Positions 34,286 through 42,066 of a stretch of 60,714 nt of DNA are shown piece after piece. Numbering within the stretch: the stretch's first letter is position 1; every line of letters starts with the position of its first letter. Under the pieces are notes generated by a model. That model was not told the DNA's origin, searched no databases, and was given only the letters and a program-made list of their open reading frames with translations. The stretch comes from an uncultured Sutterella sp. (GTDB lineage Bacteria > Pseudomonadota > Gammaproteobacteria > Burkholderiales > Burkholderiaceae_F). Location: the NCBI GenBank assembly GCA_900545275.1, contig UQYG01000016.1, positions 1-60,714 on the forward strand. The letters are read 5' to 3'. The translations under genes and the position numbers were made by a program.

Positions 34286-34312
34286 GGGCGCCTTCGGGCG
34301 CCCTTTTCTTTT
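34286..34312 (+). terminator. Rho-independent terminator after the AIM24-family gene
   Basis: GGGCGCC-TTCG-GGCGCCC, a perfect stem with a UUCG tetraloop, followed by TTTTCTTTT. Confidence 0.92.
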
Positions 34313-34371
34313 CAGAGGGCTTTCTCGTCGTCCCGCAAAGCAAAGGCGCGGGCCTCATACCCGCACCGCAC

Positions 34372-34510
34372 AAGAAAAAGGGAGCGCGGCCCTGTATTCC
34401 GCGCTCCCCAGGAGACCTGAAAACTTTCCCGCCACGGTCCAAGCTTCGCGTCGGGTGATGTTCCGGACCGACCCCTCAGTCCTTTGTGTGGAACATCTCG
34501 TCTTCCGTTG
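34372..34510 (-). ncRNA. Candidate small RNA, about 139 nt
   Basis: Minus-strand unit with its own promoter (34517-34545) and an intrinsic terminator: a perfect 10-bp stem (GGGAGCGCGG with CCGCGCTCCC, 34380-34408) followed by TTTTTCTT. The 5' half can fold into a long hairpin (GATGTTCC pairing with GGAACATC, with an inner GGACTGA/TCGGTCC stem). No reading frame with a ribosome site is present. It does not contain the 4.5S RNA or tmRNA signature sequences, and I cannot assign it to a known family. Confidence 0.6.
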
Positions 34511-34516
34511 AGAACC

Positions 34517-34545
34517 ACTATACAGAACATGAGACAACTTCTCAA
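34517..34545 (-). promoter_or_regulatory. Sigma-70 promoter of the candidate small RNA
   Basis: On the minus strand TTGAGA (34540-34545) and TATAGT (34517-34522) are separated by exactly 17 bp; five of six bases match the consensus in each box. Confidence 0.65.
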
Positions 34546-35096
34546 GTGATTTTCGGGCTGTGACATCCTTTTTTACATTCACTTGATCGAGCGCAACACT
34601 TTGTCATCCTCTCTGAAACGAAGCTTACGAAATCTTTTCAAGCTTACGAAATCCTTACAGAACGCACTCAGGAGTAAGCCTTCAGCACTAGTCACATAAA
34701 AAGAAGGATTTCTCGCACATCTTTTCAGCCACCTTTAAGAAGGTTTTTCCACCCGGATTTTCCGTCAAAAAAACGCCTTGAAAGTAAAGCGTAAGCCTCG
34801 TTTAGGCGTGAGAACCGTTCTCATCTGTATAGGCGAAAATGATCGGGTTTACCCCTAACATCACGTCGCCTCTCGACCGCTCCTTAAGAAAACCCGACGA
34901 TTTTCCTTGGGTTTTGCATCCAAACCTTAAGAAATCCTTCGGACCCGCAACGGGCAAAACACTGAGAGCCGCTCTCAGATTGAAGGGGCTTTCGTCGCCG
35001 TCCTGCGCCGGAAAACGACAGAATCCACCCGACCGCAGTTTCTCTCCAGGCGTGTTAGAGTGGAAGGATCATCTCATTCGTTAGAGGAAGTCGCTT
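34546..35096. other. AT-richer gene-free region between the small RNA and the repeat protein
   Basis: No supported gene. It holds a 19-bp tandem repeat (AAGCTTACGAAATC twice, 34621-34653), a Fur-box-like palindrome at 34809-34823 and the probable promoter of the repeat protein. An open frame at 34839-35084 has unconvincing composition and no ribosome site. Confidence 0.5.
34809..34823. promoter_or_regulatory. Perfect Fur-box-like palindrome with no clear target
   Basis: TGAGAAC-C-GTTCTCA, 7-bp perfect arms, resembling the two sites in the iron cluster. TGTATA/TATAGG just downstream could be a -10 box, but no gene starts within 250 bp on the plus strand. Confidence 0.5.
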
Positions 35097-35501
35097 ATGA
35101 CTCGACGCACTTTCCTCGGCCTTCTGCAGGCCGCGCTCTTTGGCTCCGCCGCAGCCGTCACCCCGAAGGAGAGCAAGGCTTTCGACATTGACGAAGGCCG
35201 CCGCTACGATGCGCAGGGCCGTTATCAGGGCCGCGTCGACGACAGCGGACGCCGTTACGACGCGCAGGGCCGCTATCAGGGACGCTCGGACAAATCGGGC
35301 CGCGTCTACGACTCCATGGGCCGCTATCAGGGCCGTGAAGATTCGTCCGGCAGACGCTACGACGCGCAGGGGCGCTATCTCGGAAGAAAAGATTCGTCGG
35401 GGCGAATCTACGACTCGATGGGCCGTTATCAGGGCCGCGAAGACTCGTCCGGAAGACGATACGACGCCCAAGGCCGTTACCAAGGGCGTCGCGACGATTG
35501 A
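35097..35501 (+). CDS. Tat-exported protein of six 17-residue repeats
   Basis: A 134-residue protein. Residues 1-29 look like a short Tat-type signal (TRRTFLGLLQAALFGSAAA). From residue 34 to the end it consists of six copies of a 17-residue unit with consensus GRRYDAQGRYQGRxDSS; repeats 3 and 5 carry YDSM instead of YDAQ. Each unit could make a beta-hairpin blade; the pattern resembles the small beta-flower proteins of gut bacteria, but that is a resemblance only. Function unknown. Probably monocistronic; converges on metQ. Confidence 0.75.
   Translation: MTRRTFLGLLQAALFGSAAAVTPKESKAFDIDEGRRYDAQGRYQGRVDDSGRRYDAQGRYQGRSDKSGRVYDSMGRYQGREDSSGRRYDAQGRYLGRKDSSGRIYDSMGRYQGREDSSGRRYDAQGRYQGRRDD
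35196..35498 (+). repeat. Six tandem 51-bp coding repeats
   Basis: The 51-bp unit encodes the 17-residue repeat of the gene above. DNA identity between copies is high (the cgctacgacgcgcagggccg-type core recurs), which allows copy-number change by slippage or recombination. Confidence 0.8.
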
Positions 35502-35518
35502 GAATGATTGAGTCCGGC

Positions 35519-36334
35519 TTACCAGGTCGGACGGATCGTACCGCGGAAGGTTTCCTCCACGTAGCGCTTCGTTTCGGGCGAACGGTAGCTCTCGACGAAG
35601 GTCTTCACCGCGTTGCTCTCCGCATTGTCCGGACGCGCGGCGATGATGATGAGCGCATAGGCCGCGTCAAGAGACTCGAAGGCGAAACCTTCCTTTTCGG
35701 GAGAGAGACCCGAGCTGATGACGTAGTTCATCGGGATCACCGCCACAGCCGTGTCGTCGAGGCTGCGCGGAAGTTGTGCGGCTTCCATTTCGAGGATCTT
35801 GAGGTTCTTCGGATTTTCGACGACGTCGGCCGGAACCGCGTCGTCCTTGCGGTCGGCCTTGAGTTTGATCAGGCCCTGGGCTTCAAGAAGCAGGAGTCCG
35901 CGGCCGCCGTTCGTCGGGTCATTCGGGATCGCCACGACCGAACCTTCGGGGATTTCGGCGACGCTCTTGATCGTCTTTGAGTAGCAACCCATGGGCTGCA
36001 CGACCGCCTTCCCCACGACGCGCAGATCGGTCTTGTTCACCTTGTTGAAGTTCTGCAGGAAGGGCTCGTGCTGGTAGACGACGGCGTCGAGCGCCCCGTC
36101 GGCGAGCGAACGGTCGGGCGAGATGTAGTCGGTGAATTCCACCACTTCCACCGTAAGGCCCTTTTGCTTGGCGACCTCGGCCGCCTTCGTCACGATGTCG
36201 GCGTGCGGACCCGCCGTCACGCCCACGCGGATGCGGCTGGCATCGGCCGCCTTGTCGGAGCAACCGGCCGTACCGAGAAGAAGAACGGAGTAAGCGGCGG
36301 CGGCCGCGAGGGAGAGAAGGTTGCGTCGTTGCAT
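35519..36334 (-). CDS. metQ: MetQ/NlpA-family substrate-binding lipoprotein
   Basis: A 271-residue lipoprotein. The signal ends in a lipobox LLGTAGC. Binding-fold marks of the D-methionine receptor family are VGVTAGPHADI, VVYQHEPFLQNFN and VAIPNDPTNGGRGLLLLEAQGL. I start at the ATG at 36332-36334, which gives a proper signal peptide; the upstream open frame is shadow. The ATPase and permease (MetN, MetI) are not next to it, so it may work with a distant transporter or bind another ligand. Confidence 0.9.
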   Translation of the reverse strand: MQRRNLLSLAAAAAYSVLLLGTAGCSDKAADASRIRVGVTAGPHADIVTKAAEVAKQKGLTVEVVEFTDYISPDRSLADGALDAVVYQHEPFLQNFNKVNKTDLRVVGKAVVQPMGCYSKTIKSVAEIPEGSVVAIPNDPTNGGRGLLLLEAQGLIKLKADRKDDAVPADVVENPKNLKILEMEAAQLPRSLDDTAVAVIPMNYVISSGLSPEKEGFAFESLDAAYALIIIAARPDNAESNAVKTFVESYRSPETKRYVEETFRGTIRPTW

Positions 36335-36442
36335 GGTTGCCTCCGGGCAGTGTTCGTTGTCGATGATTTCCATTCTGCCCAAAGGTCGCTTCCGAATGGG
36401 AAAGGCCGTCGGGTAATACCACAACGAATGTGCAATTAGCAA

Positions 36443-36469
36443 AACCCCGCGGTTTTCCGCCGCGGGGTT
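36443..36469 (-). terminator. Terminator after bcp
   Basis: AACCCCGCGG and CCGCGGGGTT form a perfect 10-bp stem with a 7-nt loop; on the minus strand TTTTGC follows. It ends bcp before the metQ promoter. Confidence 0.85.
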
Positions 36470-36498
36470 CGATCTTTCTGGATTGCGTCAACCGGAAG

Positions 36499-36975
36499 TC
36501 AGGAAAGTTCCGCGAGGAGCGCCTCGACGTGGCCCTTTGCCTTGACGCCGCGCATCGCCTTCACGACGACGCCTTCGGGATTGATGACGAAGGTCGAGCG
36601 TTCGATCCCGAAGCACTTCTTTCCGTACATCATCTTCTCCTTCATCACGCCGTAGGCGCGGCACACGGTCTCCTCCTTGTCGGAAAGGAGCGTAATCGTA
36701 AGTTCCTGCTTCGCCTTGAAGCGGCAGTGCGACGCGACGGAATCGCGCGAGACGCCGAGAATGCGGTAGCCGAGCTTCGCGAAGTCGTCGGCCTTCGCCG
36801 TGAACTCGCGGGCCTCGAGCGTGCAGCCCGCCGTGCTGTCCTTCGGGTAGAAATAGAGAATCACGCCTTCGCCGCGAAGCGCGGAAAGCGTCACTTCGCC
36901 TTCGTCGGCGGGCAGCGTGAAGTCGGGCGCGACGTCGCCTTCGCCGATCGGCGCGTTTTGCATTTCTGAGGTCAT
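36499..36975 (-). CDS. bcp: Thioredoxin-dependent peroxiredoxin, Bcp/PrxQ type
   Basis: A 158-residue peroxidase that reduces hydrogen peroxide and organic hydroperoxides. Peroxidatic Cys51 in YPKDSTAGCTLEA. The resolving cysteine usually five residues later is replaced by Arg56; cysteines further on (SHCRFK, ETVCRAYG, KKCFGIE) could serve instead. FVINPEG marks the family C-terminus. Monocistronic, with a terminator downstream. Confidence 0.93.
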   Translation of the reverse strand: MTSEMQNAPIGEGDVAPDFTLPADEGEVTLSALRGEGVILYFYPKDSTAGCTLEAREFTAKADDFAKLGYRILGVSRDSVASHCRFKAKQELTITLLSDKEETVCRAYGVMKEKMMYGKKCFGIERSTFVINPEGVVVKAMRGVKAKGHVEALLAELS

Positions 36976-37029
36976 CGAAACATTTCCTCCACAATCAGGG
37001 ATGCCGTCATTCTACGGCGCCGTGGCGCG

Positions 37030-37986
37030 TCAGCCCGCAAGAAAAACGTTTTGTATCACGGCCACCCAGACGGGGAGCGTCACCATGGCGGCGAGCGTGT
37101 GGGCCGTCGTGACTTCCGCGACGATCGGAGCGTTTCCCCGCATGCTCGCCGTCATGACGTAGCAGGACTGAGCCGTGGGCAGGGCCGCAAAAACCAGAAG
37201 CGCCGCCGCACCCAAGGGTTCGAGTTGGAAAAACCAGGCCGTTCCCAGGGCGACGAGCGGGACCGCGACGAGTCGCTCCACGGTCGAGGCGGCGATGAGC
37301 GGAAAATGTGCGCGCAGATTCTCGATCTTGAGACCCGCGCCGATGCAGAGAAGTCCCATCGCGAGCGAAGCGTTCCCGAGGGACTTGAGGAAATGCATGA
37401 GTACTTCCGGAATCGGAACCGCAAAGACGTTCACGAGAAGGCCCGAGACGGTCGCGATGATGAGGGGGTTCGTGAAGATCGTCTTCACGGTCTTCTTCCA
37501 GAGCCCGCCCTTCTTTTGGACGTTCTCGGCCCGCGCCACCGCGCCCGCGAGCGCGCTCACCGCAATGGAGCTTGAAATCGGAACCCAGAAGGCCATGAGA
37601 AAGGCGAAGAAGGCAAAGCCTTCTTCCCCAGCGAGACGCATGATGATCGCAAAGCCCACATAGCTGTTGAAGCGAAATCCGCAGTGAAAGACCGAGGCGT
37701 GCGTCACGTCGTCGGCCGGCACGATCTTTCTTACGAGCCACGAGAGAAGTACGGCCAGAAACATGGTGCCCACGGCCACCGCGAGGAAGTACCCCGCGTC
37801 GGCGAGCGAGAGCTTCGAATTCGCGACCGACGTAAAGAGAAGCGGCGGAAAGAGAACGTAGAAGACGATGTTTTCCGCGCCCTTCCAGAAGCCTTCGTTG
37901 AAGTGTTGGCCGAGTTTGCCCTGCTTGAGGAGATAGCCGAGCAGGATGATGAGGAAGTCGGGAAGAATCAGAAGGACGCTGAGCAT
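37030..37986 (-). CDS. AEC-family transporter
   Basis: A 318-residue auxin-efflux-carrier-type membrane protein with about ten helices in two halves (PPLLFTSVANSKL in the first, LPTAQSCYVMTASMRGNA in the second). Bacterial members often carry malate or other organic acids. No adjacent metabolic gene gives the substrate. Confidence 0.88.
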   Translation of the reverse strand: MLSVLLILPDFLIILLGYLLKQGKLGQHFNEGFWKGAENIVFYVLFPPLLFTSVANSKLSLADAGYFLAVAVGTMFLAVLLSWLVRKIVPADDVTHASVFHCGFRFNSYVGFAIIMRLAGEEGFAFFAFLMAFWVPISSSIAVSALAGAVARAENVQKKGGLWKKTVKTIFTNPLIIATVSGLLVNVFAVPIPEVLMHFLKSLGNASLAMGLLCIGAGLKIENLRAHFPLIAASTVERLVAVPLVALGTAWFFQLEPLGAAALLVFAALPTAQSCYVMTASMRGNAPIVAEVTTAHTLAAMVTLPVWVAVIQNVFLAG

Positions 37987-38142
37987 AAGGAGTCCTTTGC
38001 GCGAAGATCTCTACGCATATTTTCGTATGGTTTTGCGGGGTCGGCAGGCTCTTTATGGAAAGCATGCGATGAACCGCGCCTTTCTTCTCATCTTACGAAA
38101 AGCAATCCCTTCCGCCTATACCAAAGACTACGCATTGCCCAT

Positions 38143-38182
38143 AAAAAAGCGCCTCCCGCAACCCGTATTGCGAGAAGCGCTT
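38143..38182 (-). terminator. Terminator after hsp20
   Basis: On the minus strand AAGCGC-TTCTCGCAA pairs with TTGCGGGAG-GCGCTT, then TTTTTT. Confidence 0.8.
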
Positions 38183-38227
38183 CCGGGAAGCGCCGCGGCA
38201 AGCGCGGCGCTCACCCGGCTGTGCACG

Positions 38228-38671
38228 TCATTCGATCATGATGGTCTTCTTTTCAGGGATCGCGGCTTCCTTCTTCGGAAGCGAGATCTGCAGGATCCCG
38301 TTTTCGAACTTCGCCTTCACGTCCTCTTCCGTCAGCGCGTCGCCCACGTAGAAGGAGCGCGAGAGCGATCCGCTGTAGCGTTCGCGGCGCAGGTAGCGGC
38401 CTTCTTCCTTGCCGTCCTTCTTTTCGAGGCTCTTCTGAGCGGAGATGGTGAGGTAGCCGTCCTTCAGCTCGGCCTTCACGTCTTCCTTCTTGAAGCCCGG
38501 CAGGTCGATGTCGAGCTCGTAGCCCGTTTCCGTTTCACGCACGTCGGTGCGCATCAGACGGTCCGCGCGCTTCCCGAAGAGGGGATCGCGGCGCTGCGGC
38601 ATGTCCATGAGCCCGAAGAAGTTGTCGAAATCATCGAAAATGTTGTCGTGGTAAAGAGTCGGAACAAACAT
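38228..38671 (-). CDS. Small heat-shock protein (Hsp20/alpha-crystallin)
   Basis: A 147-residue ATP-independent holdase. The alpha-crystallin domain runs from about 42 to 130 (YELDIDLPGFKKEDVKAELKDG, FYVGDALTEEDVKAKFENGIL), with the C-terminal I-x-I anchor in KKTIMIE that docks neighbouring subunits. The first 25 residues are rich in Phe and Asp. A sigma-32 promoter lies about 140 bp upstream. Confidence 0.95.
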   Translation of the reverse strand: MFVPTLYHDNIFDDFDNFFGLMDMPQRRDPLFGKRADRLMRTDVRETETGYELDIDLPGFKKEDVKAELKDGYLTISAQKSLEKKDGKEEGRYLRRERYSGSLSRSFYVGDALTEEDVKAKFENGILQISLPKKEAAIPEKKTIMIE

Positions 38672-38806
38672 ATCATTCTCCTATCGTTCGTCCGTCCTTT
38701 GACCGGGAGGTCTCGCGGAACTTTGGCGTTCCGCCGGCCCTCGATGCGAGGGACATCGTTGTTATCAAAGGGGCTATGGAATCTTTTCCTTCCCCCTACA
38801 CCTCAT

Positions 38807-38834
38807 AGATGGGGTTGAAGCTCCCCGCTTCAAG
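38807..38834 (-). promoter_or_regulatory. Sigma-32 heat-shock promoter of hsp20
   Basis: On the minus strand CTTGAA (38829-38834), a 14-bp spacer and CCCCATCT (38807-38814) match the RpoH consensus exactly. Start near 38800, leader about 130 nt. Confidence 0.85.
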
Positions 38835-38964
38835 GGGAAGAATGAAACAAGATGTATCAGGCTTTTCCCGCCCCTTCGCCCTTCTCTTCCTCCTCGGGCG
38901 TCCGAGCCTGCTATCCTTTTTTCGTCGCGCACCGCGCACAGAACAAGATTGAAAGGAGAACCCC

Positions 38965-39525
38965 ATGGACCCGTACGTTCAAACACTGGCCGATCTCTGC
39001 CGCCACTTCGCCCTCTTTTTCCGCGGCGGCGCCGACGAAGCCTGGTTCAAGACCTGGCCGCAGGTGGCGGGCGTGCTACTCGCCCCGGCCGACGCCCGGG
39101 AACCCGTCGCGATCGCGGAACTCGACCCCAACGCCGTCGCGCAGAGCGAGGCGAAGCTCTTTTACGGCGTCTCGAGCGTGACGCTCCCGCTCACCGAGAG
39201 CTCCTGGTCGAACGCCGCGCAGCTTTACTGCCAGACGGAGACCTTCGCGACCCGCGCCGCCTATCGAGAAGAAGGCCTCGCGCTTGCGGACGACCTGAAC
39301 CTTCCGGAAGACCATCTCGGAATTTCGCTCGAATTCCTCGCCTATCTCCTCGAAAAAGGCAAGAACGACCGCGCCCGCCTCTTCCTCTCCGAACACATCC
39401 TCAACTGGTGGCCCCGCGCCTCGGAAACGATCCTTGCGCGAGACGACTCCGAACCGATCCGTCCGGTCGTCAAGGCCCTCACCTCTCTTCTCGATGAAGT
39501 GAAGGCGACGCTCGAAGAAGCCTGA
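38965..39525 (+). CDS. TorD/DmsD-family chaperone for a Tat-exported redox enzyme
   Basis: A 186-residue helical cytoplasmic chaperone. HLGISLEFLAYLLEKG and FLSEHILNWWP are the two family blocks. Such proteins hold molybdenum or other redox enzymes until cofactor insertion and Tat export. No molybdoenzyme is adjacent; the client must lie elsewhere. The ribosome site AAAGGAGAA is 8 bp before the ATG. Confidence 0.85.
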   Translation: MDPYVQTLADLCRHFALFFRGGADEAWFKTWPQVAGVLLAPADAREPVAIAELDPNAVAQSEAKLFYGVSSVTLPLTESSWSNAAQLYCQTETFATRAAYREEGLALADDLNLPEDHLGISLEFLAYLLEKGKNDRARLFLSEHILNWWPRASETILARDDSEPIRPVVKALTSLLDEVKATLEEA

Positions 39526-39549
39526 TTTCCGAAGATTCGCCCCCAAAAC

Positions 39550-39585
39550 AAAACCGCACCCGACTCGTGCCGGATGCGGTTTTTT
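39550..39585. terminator. Bidirectional terminator between torD-like gene and amidohydrolase
   Basis: AAAACCGCA-CCG pairs with CGG-TGCGGTTTT with one mismatch, with a T-run on both strands. Confidence 0.88.
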
Positions 39586-39604
39586 CGTCAATTGCGGCAG
39601 AGGT

Positions 39605-40705
39605 TTAGCCAAGCACGCGGTGCGTCATGTCGACGAAGACCTTCACGCCGTTTTCCAGGTACTTCGGGTCAAACGACATGTTCGCGGCATGCAGGCCCGG
39701 CGTTGCGCCGACGCCCACGCCGAAGTAGGCGGCCTTGATCGAAGGCTTCGCCATCTTGAAGTTGTGGAAGTCTTCACCGCCGCCTCCGCAGTCCTTGGCG
39801 AGGGCTTCCTTGCCGAAGAGCGAGACGATGCTTTCGGCCACCATGGCCTTGAAGTCTTCGTCGTATTCGGCCGCGGGGCAGGAACCGCGTTCCGTCACGA
39901 CGGCCTTGGCGCCGAAGGCGGCGGCCGTGTTTTCGACGGCGCGCTTGAAGGCGGCGCGCAGTTCGTCGGCGAGCGCGTTCGTGCCGGCGCGGCAGTCGAA
40001 CGTGAGGCTCGCGTGCGGCGGAACCGTGTTCGTCGCACCCGCATCGGCGTGGAACTGCGTGCACTTCATCGACCAGACGCCGGCCGGATTGAGCCAGATC
40101 GCCTGAACGGCCTGCACGACGGCGGTCCCGACGTCGATCGCGTTGATGCCGAGGTGCGGACGCGCGGCGTGGGCGCTGCGGCCTTCGATCTCAACGAAGG
40201 TGGTGAGCGAAGCCGAGTGCATGACGCCAGCGCAGATCTGACCGGCGGGGACGTCCTGGATCGGACGGATGTGGGCGCCGAGCGCGTAGTCGACGTCGTC
40301 GAGGACGCCGTCCTTGATCATCGCGGCGGCGCCCGTAATGTTTTCTTCGGCGGGCTGGAAGACGAGCTTCACGGCGCCCTTCTTGATCGTGCCGACGAGG
40401 CGGCTCGCGGCGGCGAGAAGCATCGCGGTGTGCGAGTCGTGACCGCAGGCGTGAATGGCGCATTCCTTGCCGTCGATCGTGAAGGGAAGCGCGTCCATGT
40501 CGGCGCGCAGCATCAGAACCGGACCGGGTTCTTCGCCGCGGATGTAGCCCACGACGCCCGTACCGCCCACGTTGCGCGTGACGGGAATGCCGAGGTCTTC
40601 AAGGGTCTTGGCGACATAGGCGGAAGTCTTCACTTCCTGCATGGCGAGTTCGGGAATCTGATGGAGATCCTGCCAAAGGGCTACAGGATCGAGAATCTTG
40701 GACAT
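39605..40705 (-). CDS. M20-family amidohydrolase (hippurate hydrolase/N-acyl-amino-acid type)
   Basis: A 366-residue M20D-type metal hydrolase. Metal ligands in HACGHDSHTAM, catalytic Glu pair in QPAEENITGA, and HADAGATNTVPPHA in the dimerisation lid, with FGGGGEDFH-type text (here CGGGGEDFHNF) near the end. It removes an acyl group from an amino acid in the cytoplasm; the exact substrate is unknown. Monocistronic. Confidence 0.9.
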   Translation of the reverse strand: MSKILDPVALWQDLHQIPELAMQEVKTSAYVAKTLEDLGIPVTRNVGGTGVVGYIRGEEPGPVLMLRADMDALPFTIDGKECAIHACGHDSHTAMLLAAASRLVGTIKKGAVKLVFQPAEENITGAAAMIKDGVLDDVDYALGAHIRPIQDVPAGQICAGVMHSASLTTFVEIEGRSAHAARPHLGINAIDVGTAVVQAVQAIWLNPAGVWSMKCTQFHADAGATNTVPPHASLTFDCRAGTNALADELRAAFKRAVENTAAAFGAKAVVTERGSCPAAEYDEDFKAMVAESIVSLFGKEALAKDCGGGGEDFHNFKMAKPSIKAAYFGVGVGATPGLHAANMSFDPKYLENGVKVFVDMTHRVLG

Positions 40706-40884
40706 GACAACTTCTCCTTCGAGTTGCGTTGTTTGGGGAACAAAGGAATTTTAAAGGATGGCGCCCGCAACAAGCTTAGGCGAAATACCTATCCGGCCGT
40801 GTTCTTTACGTTGCGTCACCGATTTTTTGCGGCGCATCCCGTCGCTCCGCGCTAGGATGGAATGGAAACCAGGGAGACTTTTTT

Positions 40885-41355
40885 ATGCGACGCGCACTTC
40901 TTTCACTCTCCGCCCTATTGCTTCTTTCGGGCTGCAGCACCTACGTCACCGTCGTAACCGAACCCGAAGGGGCCATGATTTCCGACCCCACGGGTTCGCA
41001 GCTCTACGGTTATTCGCCCGTGGAAATCGAGTACGACACGGACCTTCTGCGCAATCAGGGAGGTCTCGTCCCGGGCTATCGCGCAACCTGGCAGTCGGGC
41101 GCGACCGCACAGACGGAATCCCCCTTCTACATCAACGACCTGCAGTACGGCGCCACCGTCAAGCTCGTGCGCCCCGAAGGAGCGCCGGGACTCGAAAAGG
41201 ACCTCGACTTCGCATTGAAGCGCGCTCAGGAACGTGCCCGCCAGGCCGAAGCCGAGCGCGACCGAGCCTACCTCTACATGGACCACGGCTGGGGCTGGGG
41301 GCCCGGTTGGGGATGGGGTCCGGGCTGGGGCATCGGCGTGGGCGTTCCTTTCTGA
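40885..41355 (+). CDS. PEGA-like lipoprotein with Gly-Trp tail
   Basis: A 156-residue lipoprotein. Lipobox LLLSGC at residue 17, then a short PEGA-like beta domain (VVTEPEGAMISDPTG, YGYSPVEIEYD). A charged helix at about 108-130 (RAQERARQAEAERDRA) follows, and a final GWGWGPGWGWGPGWG repeat. PEGA domains are usually found on surface or envelope proteins. Function unknown. Confidence 0.75.
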   Translation: MRRALLSLSALLLLSGCSTYVTVVTEPEGAMISDPTGSQLYGYSPVEIEYDTDLLRNQGGLVPGYRATWQSGATAQTESPFYINDLQYGATVKLVRPEGAPGLEKDLDFALKRAQERARQAEAERDRAYLYMDHGWGWGPGWGWGPGWGIGVGVPF

Positions 41356-41479
41356 TGACCGACCAGGTTTCCTTTAGGTTCGCAGGATACATCTTTAAGC
41401 TTCGCGCAGGAGTGCCTGCGGTAGAATGCAGAGCGAACCGCGGGCACTTCGCCCGTACCTTTTGGAAGGAGAATTTCCG

Positions 41480-41911
41480 ATGAATCTTCGCACCCTCACC
41501 CTCTGCGCCGCCGTGGCCGCTTCGTTTGCCTTCGGCTCCGTTCAGGCCAAAGAGCCGGTCGAACCGCAGCCCGCGACTCCGCTCACCTACGTGAACCCGG
41601 CCTATCACAAGATCACGCCGGACGTCGCCAAGAAGATGATGGAATCGGAAAAGGTCGTCATCCTCGACGTGCGTACGCCCGAAGAAGTGAAGGCCGACGG
41701 CTACATCAAGGGCTCCGTCAACGTTCCTCTGGATCAGCTCCGTCCGGGCGTCAAGCTTGAAGCCGCTCCCGACCTCAACCAGAAGATCCTCGTTCACTGC
41801 AAGTCGGGCGTCCGCGCCGAAAAGGCTTCGAAGATCCTCGTGGAAACGGGCTACAAGAACGTCTACAACTTCTACGGCACGCTGCAGTGGCCGTATGAAC
41901 TGACGAAGTAA
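41480..41911 (+). CDS. Periplasmic single-domain rhodanese
   Basis: A 143-residue protein with a Sec signal (1-23, ending SVQA) and one rhodanese domain (VVILDVRTPEEVKADGYIKGSVNVPLD). Active Cys107 in VHCKSGVRAEKA. Likely a periplasmic sulfur carrier or thiosulfate:acceptor enzyme. I start at the ATG at 41480, with GAAGGAGAA upstream; an earlier ATG lacks this. Confidence 0.9.
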   Translation: MNLRTLTLCAAVAASFAFGSVQAKEPVEPQPATPLTYVNPAYHKITPDVAKKMMESEKVVILDVRTPEEVKADGYIKGSVNVPLDQLRPGVKLEAAPDLNQKILVHCKSGVRAEKASKILVETGYKNVYNFYGTLQWPYELTK

Positions 41912-42066
41912 TCTTCGGATTGCTTTTGCCAAAAAGGGAGATCCCGCGGGGTCTCCCTTTTCTTTTCCACGAACTGCGGCGGCCCCGGGCGTCGAATTTT
42001 ACCCTTGCGTTTCTTTTTCCATCGGTTAGAATGCTAGAGGTTTCAGGCGTTCCGGAGGATTCCCCG

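Noticed and set aside
34372..34566. Small minus-strand protein in the small RNA region
   Set aside because: The frame spans the promoter and the terminator stem, has no ribosome site and is better explained as a noncoding RNA.
34839..35084. An 81-codon plus-strand frame just after the Fur-like palindrome
   Set aside because: No ribosome site, no family resemblance and residue composition typical of noncoding DNA.
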